Positions 8,134-16,631 of a stretch of 33,037 bases of DNA are shown here, in pieces; position 1 is the first letter of the stretch, and each line of letters opens with the position of its first letter. This stretch comes from Terriglobia bacterium (lineage in GTDB: Bacteria; Acidobacteriota; Terriglobia; 20CM-2-55-15). Where the stretch lies: positions 1 to 33,037 of the forward strand of contig DASXLG010000249.1 of assembly GCA_036496425.1 (NCBI GenBank), written 5' to 3'. The translations under genes and the position numbers were made by a program. The notes under the pieces are model-generated. The model made no database searches. It had not been told where the DNA came from and saw only the letters and a list, made by a program, of their open reading frames with translations.

Positions 8134-8185
8134 AACAATTCTCCTCTAGAGTTAAGGATTCAACCGCGGTTTGATCAGTTAACTA

Positions 8186-8220
8186 GGGTGGGAGCCTATC
8201 ACTTCCGAAGGGGTGGGAGC
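8186..8220. promoter_or_regulatory. Two direct repeats GGGTGGGAGC upstream of the molybdoenzyme operon
   Basis: Identical 10-mers at 8186-8195 and 8211-8220, 25 bp apart centre to centre, lie 50-90 bp before the operon start codon. Spacing of about 2.4 helical turns could suit a dimeric regulator, but chance or a decayed repeat is possible. Confidence 0.3.
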
Positions 8221-8232
8221 AACCAAATCAGG

Positions 8233-8308
8233 ACAGTTTAGCCGCAGATGCCGCGGATCACGCAGATAGGTCTATCTGCGTAATCCGCGGCATCTGCGGC
8301 TAAACTGT
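8233..8308. repeat. Near-perfect 36-bp-arm palindrome (repeat family A, copy 1)
   Basis: Arms at 8233-8268 and 8273-8308 pair over 36 bp with a single A/G mismatch and a 4-nt loop (GGTC). The core GCCGCAGATG.CGCGGAT is shared with the element at 11386-11470. It begins 1 bp past the stop codon of the TonB receptor gene, so it can fold in the 3' end of that mRNA as a terminator or stabilising stem. Confidence 0.9.
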
Positions 8309-8309
8309 T

Positions 8310-11204
8310 TTAGAAGTTCAGGCGGGCGCCGAGTTCGATCGTCCGCTGGCTCCTGGCTGTCTTGAACAGGCCAAACTCAGGCGACGTCAGCGTGCCGCTC
8401 GGAGTGTTGAAGTTCCGGTGGTTCAGCACATTCTGAAAGTCTGTATAGAATTGCACGGTCGGACCAGTGTTCGCATTGCCACGGCCACCGCCACCGCCGC
8501 CGCGATTGCCGCCGCCGGCGAAGCTGCCGCCGCCGCCACGACCACCGCCGCCGCCGCCGCGATTGCCACCGCCCTGATTACCACCGCCACCGCCATTGAA
8601 TCCGCCGCCGAAGCCCTCAGCACCGGGTGCGCCGCCCTTTTCGCTCTTTTTCAATGAGATCGTCCTTCGGATTTCGAAGTTGACATTGAACACGCCCGGT
8701 CCAGTGGCGTAATTAAGCGGGATCATGTTCGATGAAGGGGACGAACAATTGAGGCCGGACAAGCCCACGGTCCGGGGATCGCTGCACAGCTGAGCAAAAG
8801 TCGGACGGGCGTTCGGTGTGCCCGTACCGAAAGTGTTCAAGCCGCCCGTGAGATTGTAGGGATTTCCGCTATACAACTGCAGCTGCGGACTGATGAAGAA
8901 GTTTCCAGGTATCTGGCCGCTGATCCCCATCTGGAAGTGATTGCGCTGGTCGTTGCCCGAGCGGCCCCATTCTTGCGAGAGGTCGTAGTTGTTCACCGGC
9001 AGGCTGAACGCGCCATTGGTATCACTGTAACTGCGCGCGAACGAGTAGTTCACGAACATGTTCAGCGTCTTCGTCAGCGGTCCGCGGTATCCCACGGTTA
9101 TCCCTTTATATGTCGAGTTGCCGGTCGATTCGAGATTATAAATGTTACCTTGCGTCGGGTCAGGCCGCACGAGGGTATTGTTCGCAAAATCGGAGATGGA
9201 GCACTGTCCCGGGTTCGCGAAGCAATCGGTCGGAATCGGCGCATTGATGTTCCGGCTGCGGAAGAGGTGGTTGCCGCGTATGAAATCGTAAGTCACCGAC
9301 ACGGATGAGCGGCTCAGTTGTTTCTCCAGCGAAACCGAAAGGTTGCTGGTATATGGCGCACGGAGTTCGGGCGCTACCACTCGCACGGTCGGCGGAGCGG
9401 CCTTTGCAGTTCCGGCGCCCAACGGATTGATCAAAGTAGGGTTGTTGACGACAAACTGAGTCTGGTTCGAGCCGTTCGACTGGGTCAGCGACTGGTAAGT
9501 GCCAACGCTGTAATTCTGATGGAATGAGCCGGCTCCGAGCCGCAGAATCATCGTCTTGTTCAATTGATAGGACAGCGTCGCACGGGGATCAAAATTGTCG
9601 TAATTGTGCAGATGCGTTTGTAATGCATACCGAACTCCGGGAGAGATCAGCATTTTGTCCGATATCTTAATGTCGGTCTGAGCAAACACTCCGGCTTCGA
9701 TCTGGCCCACGGAAAGCAACGGGTTGCCCACCGTCTGGGTGTACGTTTGCGGCGCGAAGTCGTCGATGAAGCCGGTCGTCGTCGGGTCGCTGGCGAGGCA
9801 CGGGTTCACCGTCGCGATTCCGTTAACGCAGTTGTACTGTTGCAGACTTGCGTAAGTGAACGTTCCCAGCGAGTTGCTCAAAGTATTGGTGTGATTCCGG
9901 TAATAGTTGGCCTGGAAGCCTGTCTTCACGGTCAGCGACTTTGCGTTGTAAATGAACGTGTCGCCGGCCAGCCAGTTTTTGGTGGTTGTGTTCGATTGAT
10001 TCTGGGAACCACCGGCTGTGTATGCGTCAAGGATCGAAATGGTTGGAGCATTTATGTTCGGAACGACCGTGTTGTGGTTGCTCGAGAGCTCAAACCGGGT
10101 TTCATGAACCAAATGGCTGGAAAGAACGGAAGTGTAACGGAAATGCAATCCCCAATTATGAGAATTCGAACTGTATCCATTATCGACCAGATCATACAGT
10201 CCGACGCCCTGGTTGCTCCGCGCTTGCGATTGCAATTCCAGGTTGAAGTTCAGCATGTTGTTGTCGTTGACTGCATATTGTCCGCGGATATTGAAGTTCG
10301 ACCGCACATTTGGCTGCGCAATTTGAACAGAGTTGGTAAGACCGGTAGCAAGATCGATCGGCGCTGTCACGGCCGTACCGAAGTTGTTATTCCGTTGCGC
10401 GTTCAGCGTCATCGTCAACTTGTCGTGAACGAAGGGACCGGCAACCGTTGCCTGATAATTCTCCCGGTGGTAGGGAACCCGGTTGTCGACGCCGAACGGA
10501 ATGGCGTTCATCGCGTCATTTCTGAAGTTGAAGTTAAAATTCCCGCGCATCTTTCCGGTGCCGGGCTTCGTGATGATTTCGATGCGTCCGAAACCGGCCT
10601 GGGCGTACTCGGTCGTGAACGGATTGTTATTAATGCGGATTTCTTTGATCTGATCTTTCGGCGGAAGCTGGCCGCCTAAAAAGCCGTCGATCACGAATTG
10701 CACGCCGCCGGTAGCTGCTGCGCGGGGTCCCGCGAGGTCCGTCAGGTACTGTGTCAATTCGTCGACATCGTCCGGCAACGCCTGGATATCATCTTCCTTC
10801 AGAACCAGCGCCGATGCGTTGTCGTCCTGAGCCAGGCTGATTGTGTTCGGGTTTTCCTGAACTTCGACCTGCTGCGTGATCTTTGCGATCAGCAGGGTGA
10901 CGGTCATCGGCCGGTTGTTTGCGGCCGCGATCGAAATCCCCTCGATGTCATTGTCAAAACCGTCGGCGCTCACCTGTAAGGCATAGGAGCCGGGAGCGGC
11001 GTCGAGTTGGAATTTACCGTCCGCGTCGGTTTTCGATGACGCGATCGTATTGTTATTGGGGCCCATCAGGGTTACCGTGGCACCCCGAATCACGCCGCCG
11101 GACGAATCCACAGCGCTTCCTGTGAGACGCCCTGTCTGCTGGGCGGTTGCGGAAGTTACAAAAAGAATAAGGGTCAGAATGAAAGTTAAATAGAGTCGCT
11201 TCAT
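8310..11204 (-). CDS. Oar-type TonB-dependent outer-membrane receptor
   Basis: A 964-residue outer-membrane protein of the Oar/CarboxypepD_reg TonB-receptor group that is greatly expanded in Acidobacteriota. Order: signal peptide (LYLTFILTLILFVTSATAQ); carboxypeptidase-regulatory-like Ig domain (GRLTGSAVDSSGGVIRGATV onwards, about residues 25-105); plug domain with RINNNPFTTEYAQAGFGRIEI; then a long beta-barrel ending in aromatic Phe (LGARLNF). A Gly-rich segment at about 855-912 interrupts the barrel just before its last strands. ATG at 11204 is chosen because AAGGAG sits about 10 nt upstream; the ATG at 11237 has no site. The ligand is unknown; polysaccharide or peptide uptake is typical of relatives. 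Palindromes flank the gene on both sides. Confidence 0.93.
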   Translation of the reverse strand: MKRLYLTFILTLILFVTSATAQQTGRLTGSAVDSSGGVIRGATVTLMGPNNNTIASSKTDADGKFQLDAAPGSYALQVSADGFDNDIEGISIAAANNRPMTVTLLIAKITQQVEVQENPNTISLAQDDNASALVLKEDDIQALPDDVDELTQYLTDLAGPRAAATGGVQFVIDGFLGGQLPPKDQIKEIRINNNPFTTEYAQAGFGRIEIITKPGTGKMRGNFNFNFRNDAMNAIPFGVDNRVPYHRENYQATVAGPFVHDKLTMTLNAQRNNNFGTAVTAPIDLATGLTNSVQIAQPNVRSNFNIRGQYAVNDNNMLNFNLELQSQARSNQGVGLYDLVDNGYSSNSHNWGLHFRYTSVLSSHLVHETRFELSSNHNTVVPNINAPTISILDAYTAGGSQNQSNTTTKNWLAGDTFIYNAKSLTVKTGFQANYYRNHTNTLSNSLGTFTYASLQQYNCVNGIATVNPCLASDPTTTGFIDDFAPQTYTQTVGNPLLSVGQIEAGVFAQTDIKISDKMLISPGVRYALQTHLHNYDNFDPRATLSYQLNKTMILRLGAGSFHQNYSVGTYQSLTQSNGSNQTQFVVNNPTLINPLGAGTAKAAPPTVRVVAPELRAPYTSNLSVSLEKQLSRSSVSVTYDFIRGNHLFRSRNINAPIPTDCFANPGQCSISDFANNTLVRPDPTQGNIYNLESTGNSTYKGITVGYRGPLTKTLNMFVNYSFARSYSDTNGAFSLPVNNYDLSQEWGRSGNDQRNHFQMGISGQIPGNFFISPQLQLYSGNPYNLTGGLNTFGTGTPNARPTFAQLCSDPRTVGLSGLNCSSPSSNMIPLNYATGPGVFNVNFEIRRTISLKKSEKGGAPGAEGFGGGFNGGGGGNQGGGNRGGGGGGRGGGGSFAGGGNRGGGGGGRGNANTGPTVQFYTDFQNVLNHRNFNTPSGTLTSPEFGLFKTARSQRTIELGARLNF
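8478..8640. repeat. Low-complexity (GCC/CCG-rich) tract coding a Gly-rich segment
   Basis: Within the TonB receptor the plus strand shows a run of degenerate ccaccgccg/cgattgcc triplets encoding on the minus strand repeated GGGGG.RGGG and NRGGG units. The unit GGNRGGGGGGRG appears twice. The pattern suggests expansion by slippage. It is not a CRISPR: there are no spacers of fixed size. Confidence 0.8.
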
Positions 11205-11385
11205 CAGTTCGGCTCTCCTTGAACGTTGCGAATACATGATTTACGGTGCGGGACACGGGAACGTTACGGATTGCGGATTTTTTTAACGGATTTTTACAGG
11301 AACTGGTGCCTCTAGAGGAGATTAGCGGGGACTTTCTCCATGCCAGTATTTCTTGCCGCCGGCCGACATAATACCGCGTTGTTTA
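11205..11385. other. Intergenic region upstream of the TonB receptor
   Basis: It contains the receptor's ribosome site on the minus strand and AT-rich patches (seven-T run near 11278) with three nearby copies of AATCCG on the minus strand. TATTAT-like boxes exist near 11370 on the minus strand but no convincing -35. No gene is seen. Confidence 0.5.
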
Positions 11386-11470
11386 GCCGCAGATGACGCG
11401 GATGACGCAGATGGTTGCAAATAAGAGACTTATTGATGCGCCCATCAGCGTCATCCGCGACATCTGCGGC
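11386..11470. repeat. Palindromic repeat family A, copy 2
   Basis: Arms 11386-11414 and 11442-11470 pair over 29 bp with two mismatches around a 27-nt loop. The left arm GCCGCAGATGACGCGGATGA matches the 8241-8260 core of copy 1 at all but two or three positions. It lies 8 bp past the stop codon of the DUF3300 gene, the same position relative to its gene as copy 1. Confidence 0.9.
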
Positions 11471-11478
11471 TGCTTGAC

Positions 11479-12420
11479 TTAACGGCCGTGATGCTCTTCC
11501 TTGCGATCACGTCCCTTCCGCTCGGATTCACGCTCCGCCGGGGACCGCCCGATAGCGCGGTGCTGTTCGACGGCATGCGGCGCCGCCACAGGGTAACGGC
11601 GAACCGTGTACGGGTGGACGTAGGTCACGCGGTTCGCCCAGGTCCGGCGCCACGGCGCAGCATTAATAATGACCGCGTGGTTGGCCCAGCCAAAACTCGT
11701 GGAGCGCCAGCCCCACGGAGCAAAGGCCGCCCCCAGTGTGATGCCGAAGCCGAAGTGAATCGCGCCTCCAACCACGAAGCCGGTCCGCGGCCGGACGTAC
11801 ACGACCGCCGGATCGTAGTACGGAACCACGATGTAATCCGGATTCACCGGCAGAATTTCAATGTAGCGACCCGTGCTGACGACGCGTACCTGCGGATTCG
11901 TTCGCAGATATCCGAAGCTGACAGCCTTCTGCCGTTCGCGTTGCACCGCATCCATAACGTCCTGCGGCTGGGTCAGAAACGCATTTCCGATTTCCTGCGT
12001 CCACGGCATGGATGAAGCCATCATGTCGAGCACGGACGGAAACGGAAGCAGCGCCTGCACGCTCGGATCCCACGGCACCTGGTCTGCCGCCATTGCCGAC
12101 GTTAATGCCGGACCGGACAGATAATGATGTTGATCCGCCCAGCGTGCCGCATCCGGAATCTGATCCGAATAGGTGGCCGCCGCTAAAACCTGCGCCAGAA
12201 GCGGGTCCGGATATAACGCTACCGGCGAAGCAATCCGGTCCAGTTCGGCCGGTGGATATGACGGCGCGCCCTGTGGAACCGGCACCGGCGCGGGGGCTCC
12301 TGGAAGCGGCGCCCGTTGGGCCGGCGGTGGTTGCGGAACCGGCAAAGGCGCCTGGGCTAAAGCTGGTGCGATCCAGCATCCTATAAGAACTATCGCCACT
12401 AGAAATTTTCGACCCTTCAT
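11479..12420 (-). CDS. DUF3300 family exported protein
   Basis: A 313-residue product with a Sec signal peptide (FLVAIVLIGCWIAPALAQ), a Pro/Ala-rich linker (residues about 25-55) and the DUF3300 domain: LDRIASPVALYPDPLLAQVL, DQVPWDPSVQALLPFPSVLD, and the later NPDYIVVPYYDPAVVYV. Family function is unknown. The C-terminus is Arg/Lys/His-rich (ERKGRDRKEEHHGR). ATG at 12420 is chosen: GAGGAGGG lies 7-8 nt upstream and the signal peptide begins there, whereas the longer frame from 12471 has neither. Its neighbours give no clue to its role. Confidence 0.88.
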   Translation of the reverse strand: MKGRKFLVAIVLIGCWIAPALAQAPLPVPQPPPAQRAPLPGAPAPVPVPQGAPSYPPAELDRIASPVALYPDPLLAQVLAAATYSDQIPDAARWADQHHYLSGPALTSAMAADQVPWDPSVQALLPFPSVLDMMASSMPWTQEIGNAFLTQPQDVMDAVQRERQKAVSFGYLRTNPQVRVVSTGRYIEILPVNPDYIVVPYYDPAVVYVRPRTGFVVGGAIHFGFGITLGAAFAPWGWRSTSFGWANHAVIINAAPWRRTWANRVTYVHPYTVRRYPVAAPHAVEQHRAIGRSPAERESERKGRDRKEEHHGR

Positions 12421-12707
12421 TGGTCTCCCTCCTCGAAGTCTTCTCATTCTCCATCTGTTCCAGGTAGACAAGTCATACGTTAAGTGTAGACCGCCGGATT
12501 ATGAAAGGAGAATGAGATGAAGATTATTTCCAGTTAATGTGGCTTAGCGGTAGGCGTAGTTGAAAGCAGCCCATCCATAAGCTATTGAATTTATGGCCGG
12601 CGTAATTTTTTCGAAATAATATTAGGCCCCTCGGCCTCTCCTCTTGTCTGTGTCTGTGTGTCCAGGCAGTAAGATGACACCGACTTCCGCTTCAGGAGGA
12701 ATCTCAC
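12421..12707. other. Divergent intergenic region between DUF3300 and DUF1800 genes
   Basis: It holds the ribosome sites of both flanking genes (AGGAGGA at 12694-12700 for the plus gene). A TG/CT-rich stretch occurs at about 12640-12660. Short ATG reading frames of 4-7 codons near 12501-12537 follow an AAGGAG sequence but are too short to call. No further structure is seen. Confidence 0.5.
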
Positions 12708-14297
12708 ATGAAGATGACGCTTCCAGGCTTGGTGTGCGCACTATTGGCGGCGAGTTCTGTTTTCGCCCAGAGCACGACTCTGCCCGCAACTGCGCCACCA
12801 TTGATGACGGCGGCAGCGGCCGCGCGATTCCTGGATCAAGCGGCCTGGGGGCCGGCGCCATACTCTATTGCCGAGCTGCAGCAGGTTGGAATCGATGAAT
12901 GGCTGGCTGCTCAGTTTTCAATGAATGTTTCCGACCTGCCGGACCAGCCGGTTCTGAACTCTCTCGGCAAATCGAATAACGATCTGACGCCGATTCAACG
13001 CGCGTTCTTCGTGAATGCGCTGTACGAGCCGGATCAACTTCGGCAGCGCGTGGCATTTGCGCTTTCCCAAATGTGGGTGGTTTCGGCCGTGGGCGTTCCG
13101 CCGGCCTATGCGTATCCGCCGTACTGGCGCATGTTTCGCGATAACGCTTTCACGAACTATCGCGACGTCATTCGCGCCGTCACGCTGAATCCCGCCATGG
13201 GCAGTTACCTGAACATGGCGAACAACAACAAGGCCAACGCGGCAAAGGGGACGTCGGCAAATGAGAACTATGCGCGTGAGCTGATGCAGTTATTCACGCT
13301 CGGGTTGACGCAGCTCCATCCCGACGGCAGTCCGGTGCTCGATGCGAACGGCAGTCCTGTGCCTACGTACAACCAGGCAATCGTCACCAGTCTGGCGAAG
13401 GCTTTGACCGGCTGGACCTATCCGCCTGCTCCGGGCGCTACGCCGGCAGCCAGCGGCAACAATCCGGCGTTTTTCGTCGGAGAGATGTACGCCGTCGAAA
13501 AGAATCACGACACCACTTCGAAATCGATTTTCGCCGGCATCACCATCGCGGCCGGACAAACGGCGGAGCAGGATCTCGAATCCGTGATCAACGCGCTGAT
13601 GCAACAAAGCACGGTGGCTCCATTCGTGTGCACGCAGTTGATCCAGCATCTGGTGACGGGCAATCCGAGTCCGGCGTACATCCATCGTTGCTCGAATGTC
13701 TTCTTCAATAACGGCGAAGGCGTGCGCGGCGACATGAAGGCGGTCATCAGCGAGATCCTGAGCGATTCCGAGGCTCGTGCATATGACAATCCCGGAAACA
13801 TCGTCGATCCGAACTTCGGCCATATGCGCGAGCCGGTCCTCTTTATGGCGAACCTCCTGCGCGGGCTGAATGCCACACTGTCGACCTCCAGCACGCCGTA
13901 TTCGACGGCGAACAAGCTCGGCCAGAACCTGTTCTCGCCGCCGACCGTGTTCAGTTATTTTTCGCCGCTCTACCGCCTGGAGAGCGGCTCGTTCGCGCCG
14001 GAATTCCAGATCTATACCACGCAGACCGCGGCGAATCGCGCCGACACCGTGAACTCACTCCTGTACGGCAAGCTCGATAGCGGGACGTCGGTGGACCTGA
14101 CGGCGTTCGTTCGGGCTGCCGGCAACCTGGACAATCTGATGAGCCTTGTGAATTCGATTTTTCTGCACGGATCGATGTCGTCAGACCTCAATAACAACGC
14201 CCGCGCGGCAGTAAACGGTGCAACGACGCCCACGGCCGTCGCTCAGGGCGTCCTGTATATGGTCCTGACTTCGGGCGAGTATCAGATCGTTCATTGA
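12708..14297 (+). CDS. DUF1800 family exported protein
   Basis: A 529-residue protein with a Sec signal peptide (LVCALLAASSVFAQ) and the DUF1800 domain. Family landmarks are the N-terminal ARFLDQAAWGP and IDEWLAAQF, the region LRQRVAFALSQMWVVS, and the hallmark NENYARELMQLFTLG, followed by ALTGWTYPP. The C-terminal part has the FSPPTVFSYFSPLY stretch. DUF1800 proteins are almost always encoded next to a DUF1501 protein, as here, but their biochemical role is not established. AGGAGGA with 7-nt spacing supports the ATG. It lies 22 bp before the DUF1501 gene, and the two are surely co-transcribed. Confidence 0.93.
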   Translation: MKMTLPGLVCALLAASSVFAQSTTLPATAPPLMTAAAAARFLDQAAWGPAPYSIAELQQVGIDEWLAAQFSMNVSDLPDQPVLNSLGKSNNDLTPIQRAFFVNALYEPDQLRQRVAFALSQMWVVSAVGVPPAYAYPPYWRMFRDNAFTNYRDVIRAVTLNPAMGSYLNMANNNKANAAKGTSANENYARELMQLFTLGLTQLHPDGSPVLDANGSPVPTYNQAIVTSLAKALTGWTYPPAPGATPAASGNNPAFFVGEMYAVEKNHDTTSKSIFAGITIAAGQTAEQDLESVINALMQQSTVAPFVCTQLIQHLVTGNPSPAYIHRCSNVFFNNGEGVRGDMKAVISEILSDSEARAYDNPGNIVDPNFGHMREPVLFMANLLRGLNATLSTSSTPYSTANKLGQNLFSPPTVFSYFSPLYRLESGSFAPEFQIYTTQTAANRADTVNSLLYGKLDSGTSVDLTAFVRAAGNLDNLMSLVNSIFLHGSMSSDLNNNARAAVNGATTPTAVAQGVLYMVLTSGEYQIVH

Positions 14298-14319
14298 GAG
14301 GATCGAGAAGAGGGAGCTT

Positions 14320-15660
14320 ATGTTTACACGACGCCAATTCATCCGGATGGGAGCCGCATCGGTGGGAACTCTCGCGCTGCGTCCATTCGGTCTTTTACCC
14401 GCACTCGCTCAGAGCGGCCCGGATTATCGCGCGCTGGTTTGCGTGTTTCTGTTCGGCGGCAATGACTCCAACAACACCATCATTCCGATGGACGACACGA
14501 ACTATAAAGCATACATGTCAATCCGCCAGAATCTGGCGCTGACCGGGTCTTCCCTTACGTCGACGGTTTACTCCCTGGCGGGCGCGCCGTACGCATTTCA
14601 TGCCAAGCTGCCGGACTTGGCGAATCTCTTCTCGACCAGGGAACTGGCCGTCGTGGCGAACGTCGGATCGCTGATTCAGCCGATGACGCGCAGCACATAT
14701 CAGAGCCAGGCAGCGGCACTTCCGTCGAATCTGTTTTCGCATCTGGATCAACAGCTCCAATGGCAGAGCTCCGTTGCCCAGGGCACCTCCACTTCGGGAT
14801 GGGCCGGCCGCGCAGCCGATTACGTCGCGTCGCAGAAGATGAACTCCACCGGCTTTCCATCCAACATGTCGGTGGCCGGGAACGTCTTGTTCGGTGTCGG
14901 GACGTCGACCGAGCTTGTCACGTTGACGCCCGGACAGACGCTGCAGCTTGCCGGCTTCAGCACGAGCGCGGTTTCCCAATCGCGCTGGAACGCGCTGAAC
15001 AATCTGCTGAGCCTCCCCAGCGGGCTGTCGCTGGCGCAGGCTGCCAATGGCACATTGGCGCACAGCATCACCGATGCGGCGTCGTTGACAGCCGCGCTCG
15101 CTCAGGTGCCGGCGTTGAAGACCGTTTTCCCGAATACGAGCCTGGGCGGCCAGTTGAAACAGGTGGCGCAGGTGATCCAGGTGCAGGCCCAGCTCGGAAT
15201 GCGGCGGCAGATTTTCTTCGCTTCGCTGGGTGGTTTCGATACGCACACGAACGAGATCAATACCCATGTCTCGCTCTATCCGCAGGTGAATGACGCCCTG
15301 GTGGCGTTCTACAAAGCGACTCAAGAGCTGCAGATGGCGGACAACGTGACGACATTCACCGAATCCGAATTCAACCGGACGTTCCAGCCGACCTCGGGGG
15401 CCGGCGCCGATCATGGCTGGGGAAGTCATCATATGGTTCTCGGCGGGGCCGTGCAGGGTGGACAGATCTACGGCCAGTTTCCAACCTTCCAGCTTGGTGG
15501 CCCCAGCGATACCGACACCCGGGGCCGCTGGATTCCAACCACGTCGATCGATCAGTACGGCGCAACGCTCGCTTCGTGGTTCGGGATTCCGGACGCCGAG
15601 CTCTCATCCATGTTTCCGAATCTGGCGAATTTCGGCTCGCAAAAGCTCGCCTTCGTTTAG
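14320..15660 (+). CDS. DUF1501 family Tat-exported protein (alkaline-phosphatase/sulfatase-like fold)
   Basis: A 446-residue protein starting with a twin-arginine signal (RRQFIRMGAASVGTLALRPF). The domain begins YRALVCVFLFGGNDSNNTIIP, the metal-site-like strand of DUF1501, and near the end has the DHGWGSHHMVLGG motif typical of the family. DUF1501 is distantly related to the sulfatase/alkaline phosphatase superfamily, but a hydrolase activity has not been demonstrated here. It would work outside the cytoplasm with its DUF1800 partner upstream. GAGGGAG precedes the ATG at a good distance. Confidence 0.92.
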   Translation: MFTRRQFIRMGAASVGTLALRPFGLLPALAQSGPDYRALVCVFLFGGNDSNNTIIPMDDTNYKAYMSIRQNLALTGSSLTSTVYSLAGAPYAFHAKLPDLANLFSTRELAVVANVGSLIQPMTRSTYQSQAAALPSNLFSHLDQQLQWQSSVAQGTSTSGWAGRAADYVASQKMNSTGFPSNMSVAGNVLFGVGTSTELVTLTPGQTLQLAGFSTSAVSQSRWNALNNLLSLPSGLSLAQAANGTLAHSITDAASLTAALAQVPALKTVFPNTSLGGQLKQVAQVIQVQAQLGMRRQIFFASLGGFDTHTNEINTHVSLYPQVNDALVAFYKATQELQMADNVTTFTESEFNRTFQPTSGAGADHGWGSHHMVLGGAVQGGQIYGQFPTFQLGGPSDTDTRGRWIPTTSIDQYGATLASWFGIPDAELSSMFPNLANFGSQKLAFV

Positions 15661-15673
15661 GCGAAGCGCTCCT

Positions 15674-15704
15674 TTGTAATCACAGCGCGCGAGCACGATA
15701 TAAT
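15674..15704 (+). promoter_or_regulatory. Putative promoter giving a leaderless LLM oxidoreductase mRNA
   Basis: A perfect TATAAT (15699-15704) lies 8 nt before the ATG at 15713, predicting a start site within 0-3 nt of the codon. A weak TTGTAA at 15674-15679 with a 19-bp spacer is the best -35 candidate. Confidence 0.5.
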
Positions 15705-15712
15705 GCTCCGCT

Positions 15713-16612
15713 ATGTCCAATATGGCGCAATCTTCCGTCAAGTTCGGCCCGGTCGGAATCTGGACGCGGCAGTTTGAAGATCATCCTGCTTCGAAGGTGC
15801 AGGAGACCGTCCGCGAATTGGAGGAACTCGGTTACGGCGCGATCTGGTTCGGGGAGGCGGTCGGCCGCGACGCGCTAACGAACGCCGGTCTGTTGTTGGC
15901 GGCGAGTCGTCGAATCGTTATTGCGACCGGGATTGCGAACATCTACGCGCGAGATCCCGTTACCATGGCTGCCGGACAAAAGACGCTGGCCGAAGCTTAT
16001 CCGGACCGCTTCGTCCTCGGGCTCGGCGTCAGCCATGCGCACCTGGTCGAAGGAGTGCGTGGACACAAGTATGAGAAACCGGTGCCGCGAATGCGCGCGT
16101 ATCTTGACGGTATGGATCAGGCGCCTTATCGTTCCGTGGCTCCTCCGTCGAAGCCCCTTCGCGTACTGGCCGCGCTGAGACCCAAGATGCTGGAGCTTGC
16201 CGCCCAGCGTGCCGATGGAGCCCATCCTTATAATGTGAATCCCGAGCATACGGCGCGCGCCCGCCAGATCCTCGGTGCAAACAAATACTTATGCCCGGAG
16301 CAGGCGGTTGTACTCGAAACGGATCCCGGAAAAGCGCGCAAGATCGGCCGTGACTTCCTCGAGTTCTATTTGAAGGCGCCAAACTACATCAACAACCTCC
16401 TGTGGCTTGGATTCGACGAAAGCGACGTGCAGAACTGCAGTGACCGGATGATCGACGCAGTCATCGCCTGGGGCGATCTCAACGCCATCCGACACCGGGT
16501 CCGCGAGCACCACGCCGCCGGCGCCGACCACGTCTGCGTTCAGGTCCTCACCGCCGATCCACATGCCCTGCCGCTTCCGGAGTGGCGGGAACTCGCGAAG
16601 GCGTTGCTTTAG
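15713..16612 (+). CDS. F420-dependent-type LLM class oxidoreductase (TIGR03620-like)
   Basis: A 299-residue luciferase-like monooxygenase superfamily protein. The sequence FGPVGIWTRQFEDHP, then LEELGYGAIWFGEAVGRDA, IVIATGIANIYARDP and FVLGLGVSHAHLVE follow the pattern of the probable F420-dependent oxidoreductase family TIGR03620. These are TIM-barrel enzymes that use a deazaflavin or FMN for hydride transfer; cofactor and substrate are inferred from family only. An ATG at 15722 is an alternative start. It is separated from the DUF1501 gene by 52 bp containing its own perfect TATAAT and converges on the DUF971 gene. There is no clear Shine-Dalgarno sequence, in line with a leaderless message. 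Confidence 0.85.
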   Translation: MSNMAQSSVKFGPVGIWTRQFEDHPASKVQETVRELEELGYGAIWFGEAVGRDALTNAGLLLAASRRIVIATGIANIYARDPVTMAAGQKTLAEAYPDRFVLGLGVSHAHLVEGVRGHKYEKPVPRMRAYLDGMDQAPYRSVAPPSKPLRVLAALRPKMLELAAQRADGAHPYNVNPEHTARARQILGANKYLCPEQAVVLETDPGKARKIGRDFLEFYLKAPNYINNLLWLGFDESDVQNCSDRMIDAVIAWGDLNAIRHRVREHHAAGADHVCVQVLTADPHALPLPEWRELAKALL

Positions 16613-16631
16613 AACCAACGAAAACTTGCTG

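Noticed and set aside
8478-8640. Possible CRISPR-like or tandem DNA array
   Set aside because: The repeats are degenerate Gly codons inside a coding frame, with no spacers.
9747-10679. 310-residue plus-strand ORF opposite the TonB receptor
   Set aside because: It is antisense to a well-supported gene, shows no domain pattern, and is explained by GC-rich third positions of the real frame.
8143-11326. CTCTAGAGGAGA present near 8145 (minus) and at about 11312 (plus), as possible inverted ends of a mobile unit around the TonB gene
   Set aside because: Only about 13 nt, and half of it is a ribosome-binding sequence at one site; chance match is likely.
12501-12537. Tiny reading frames of 4-7 codons after AAGGAG, possible leader peptide
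   Set aside because: Too short, with no attenuator-like hairpin behind them.
14518-15432. 304-residue minus-strand ORF opposite DUF1501
   Set aside because: Arg/Gln-rich composition with no motifs; shadow of the DUF1501 coding frame.
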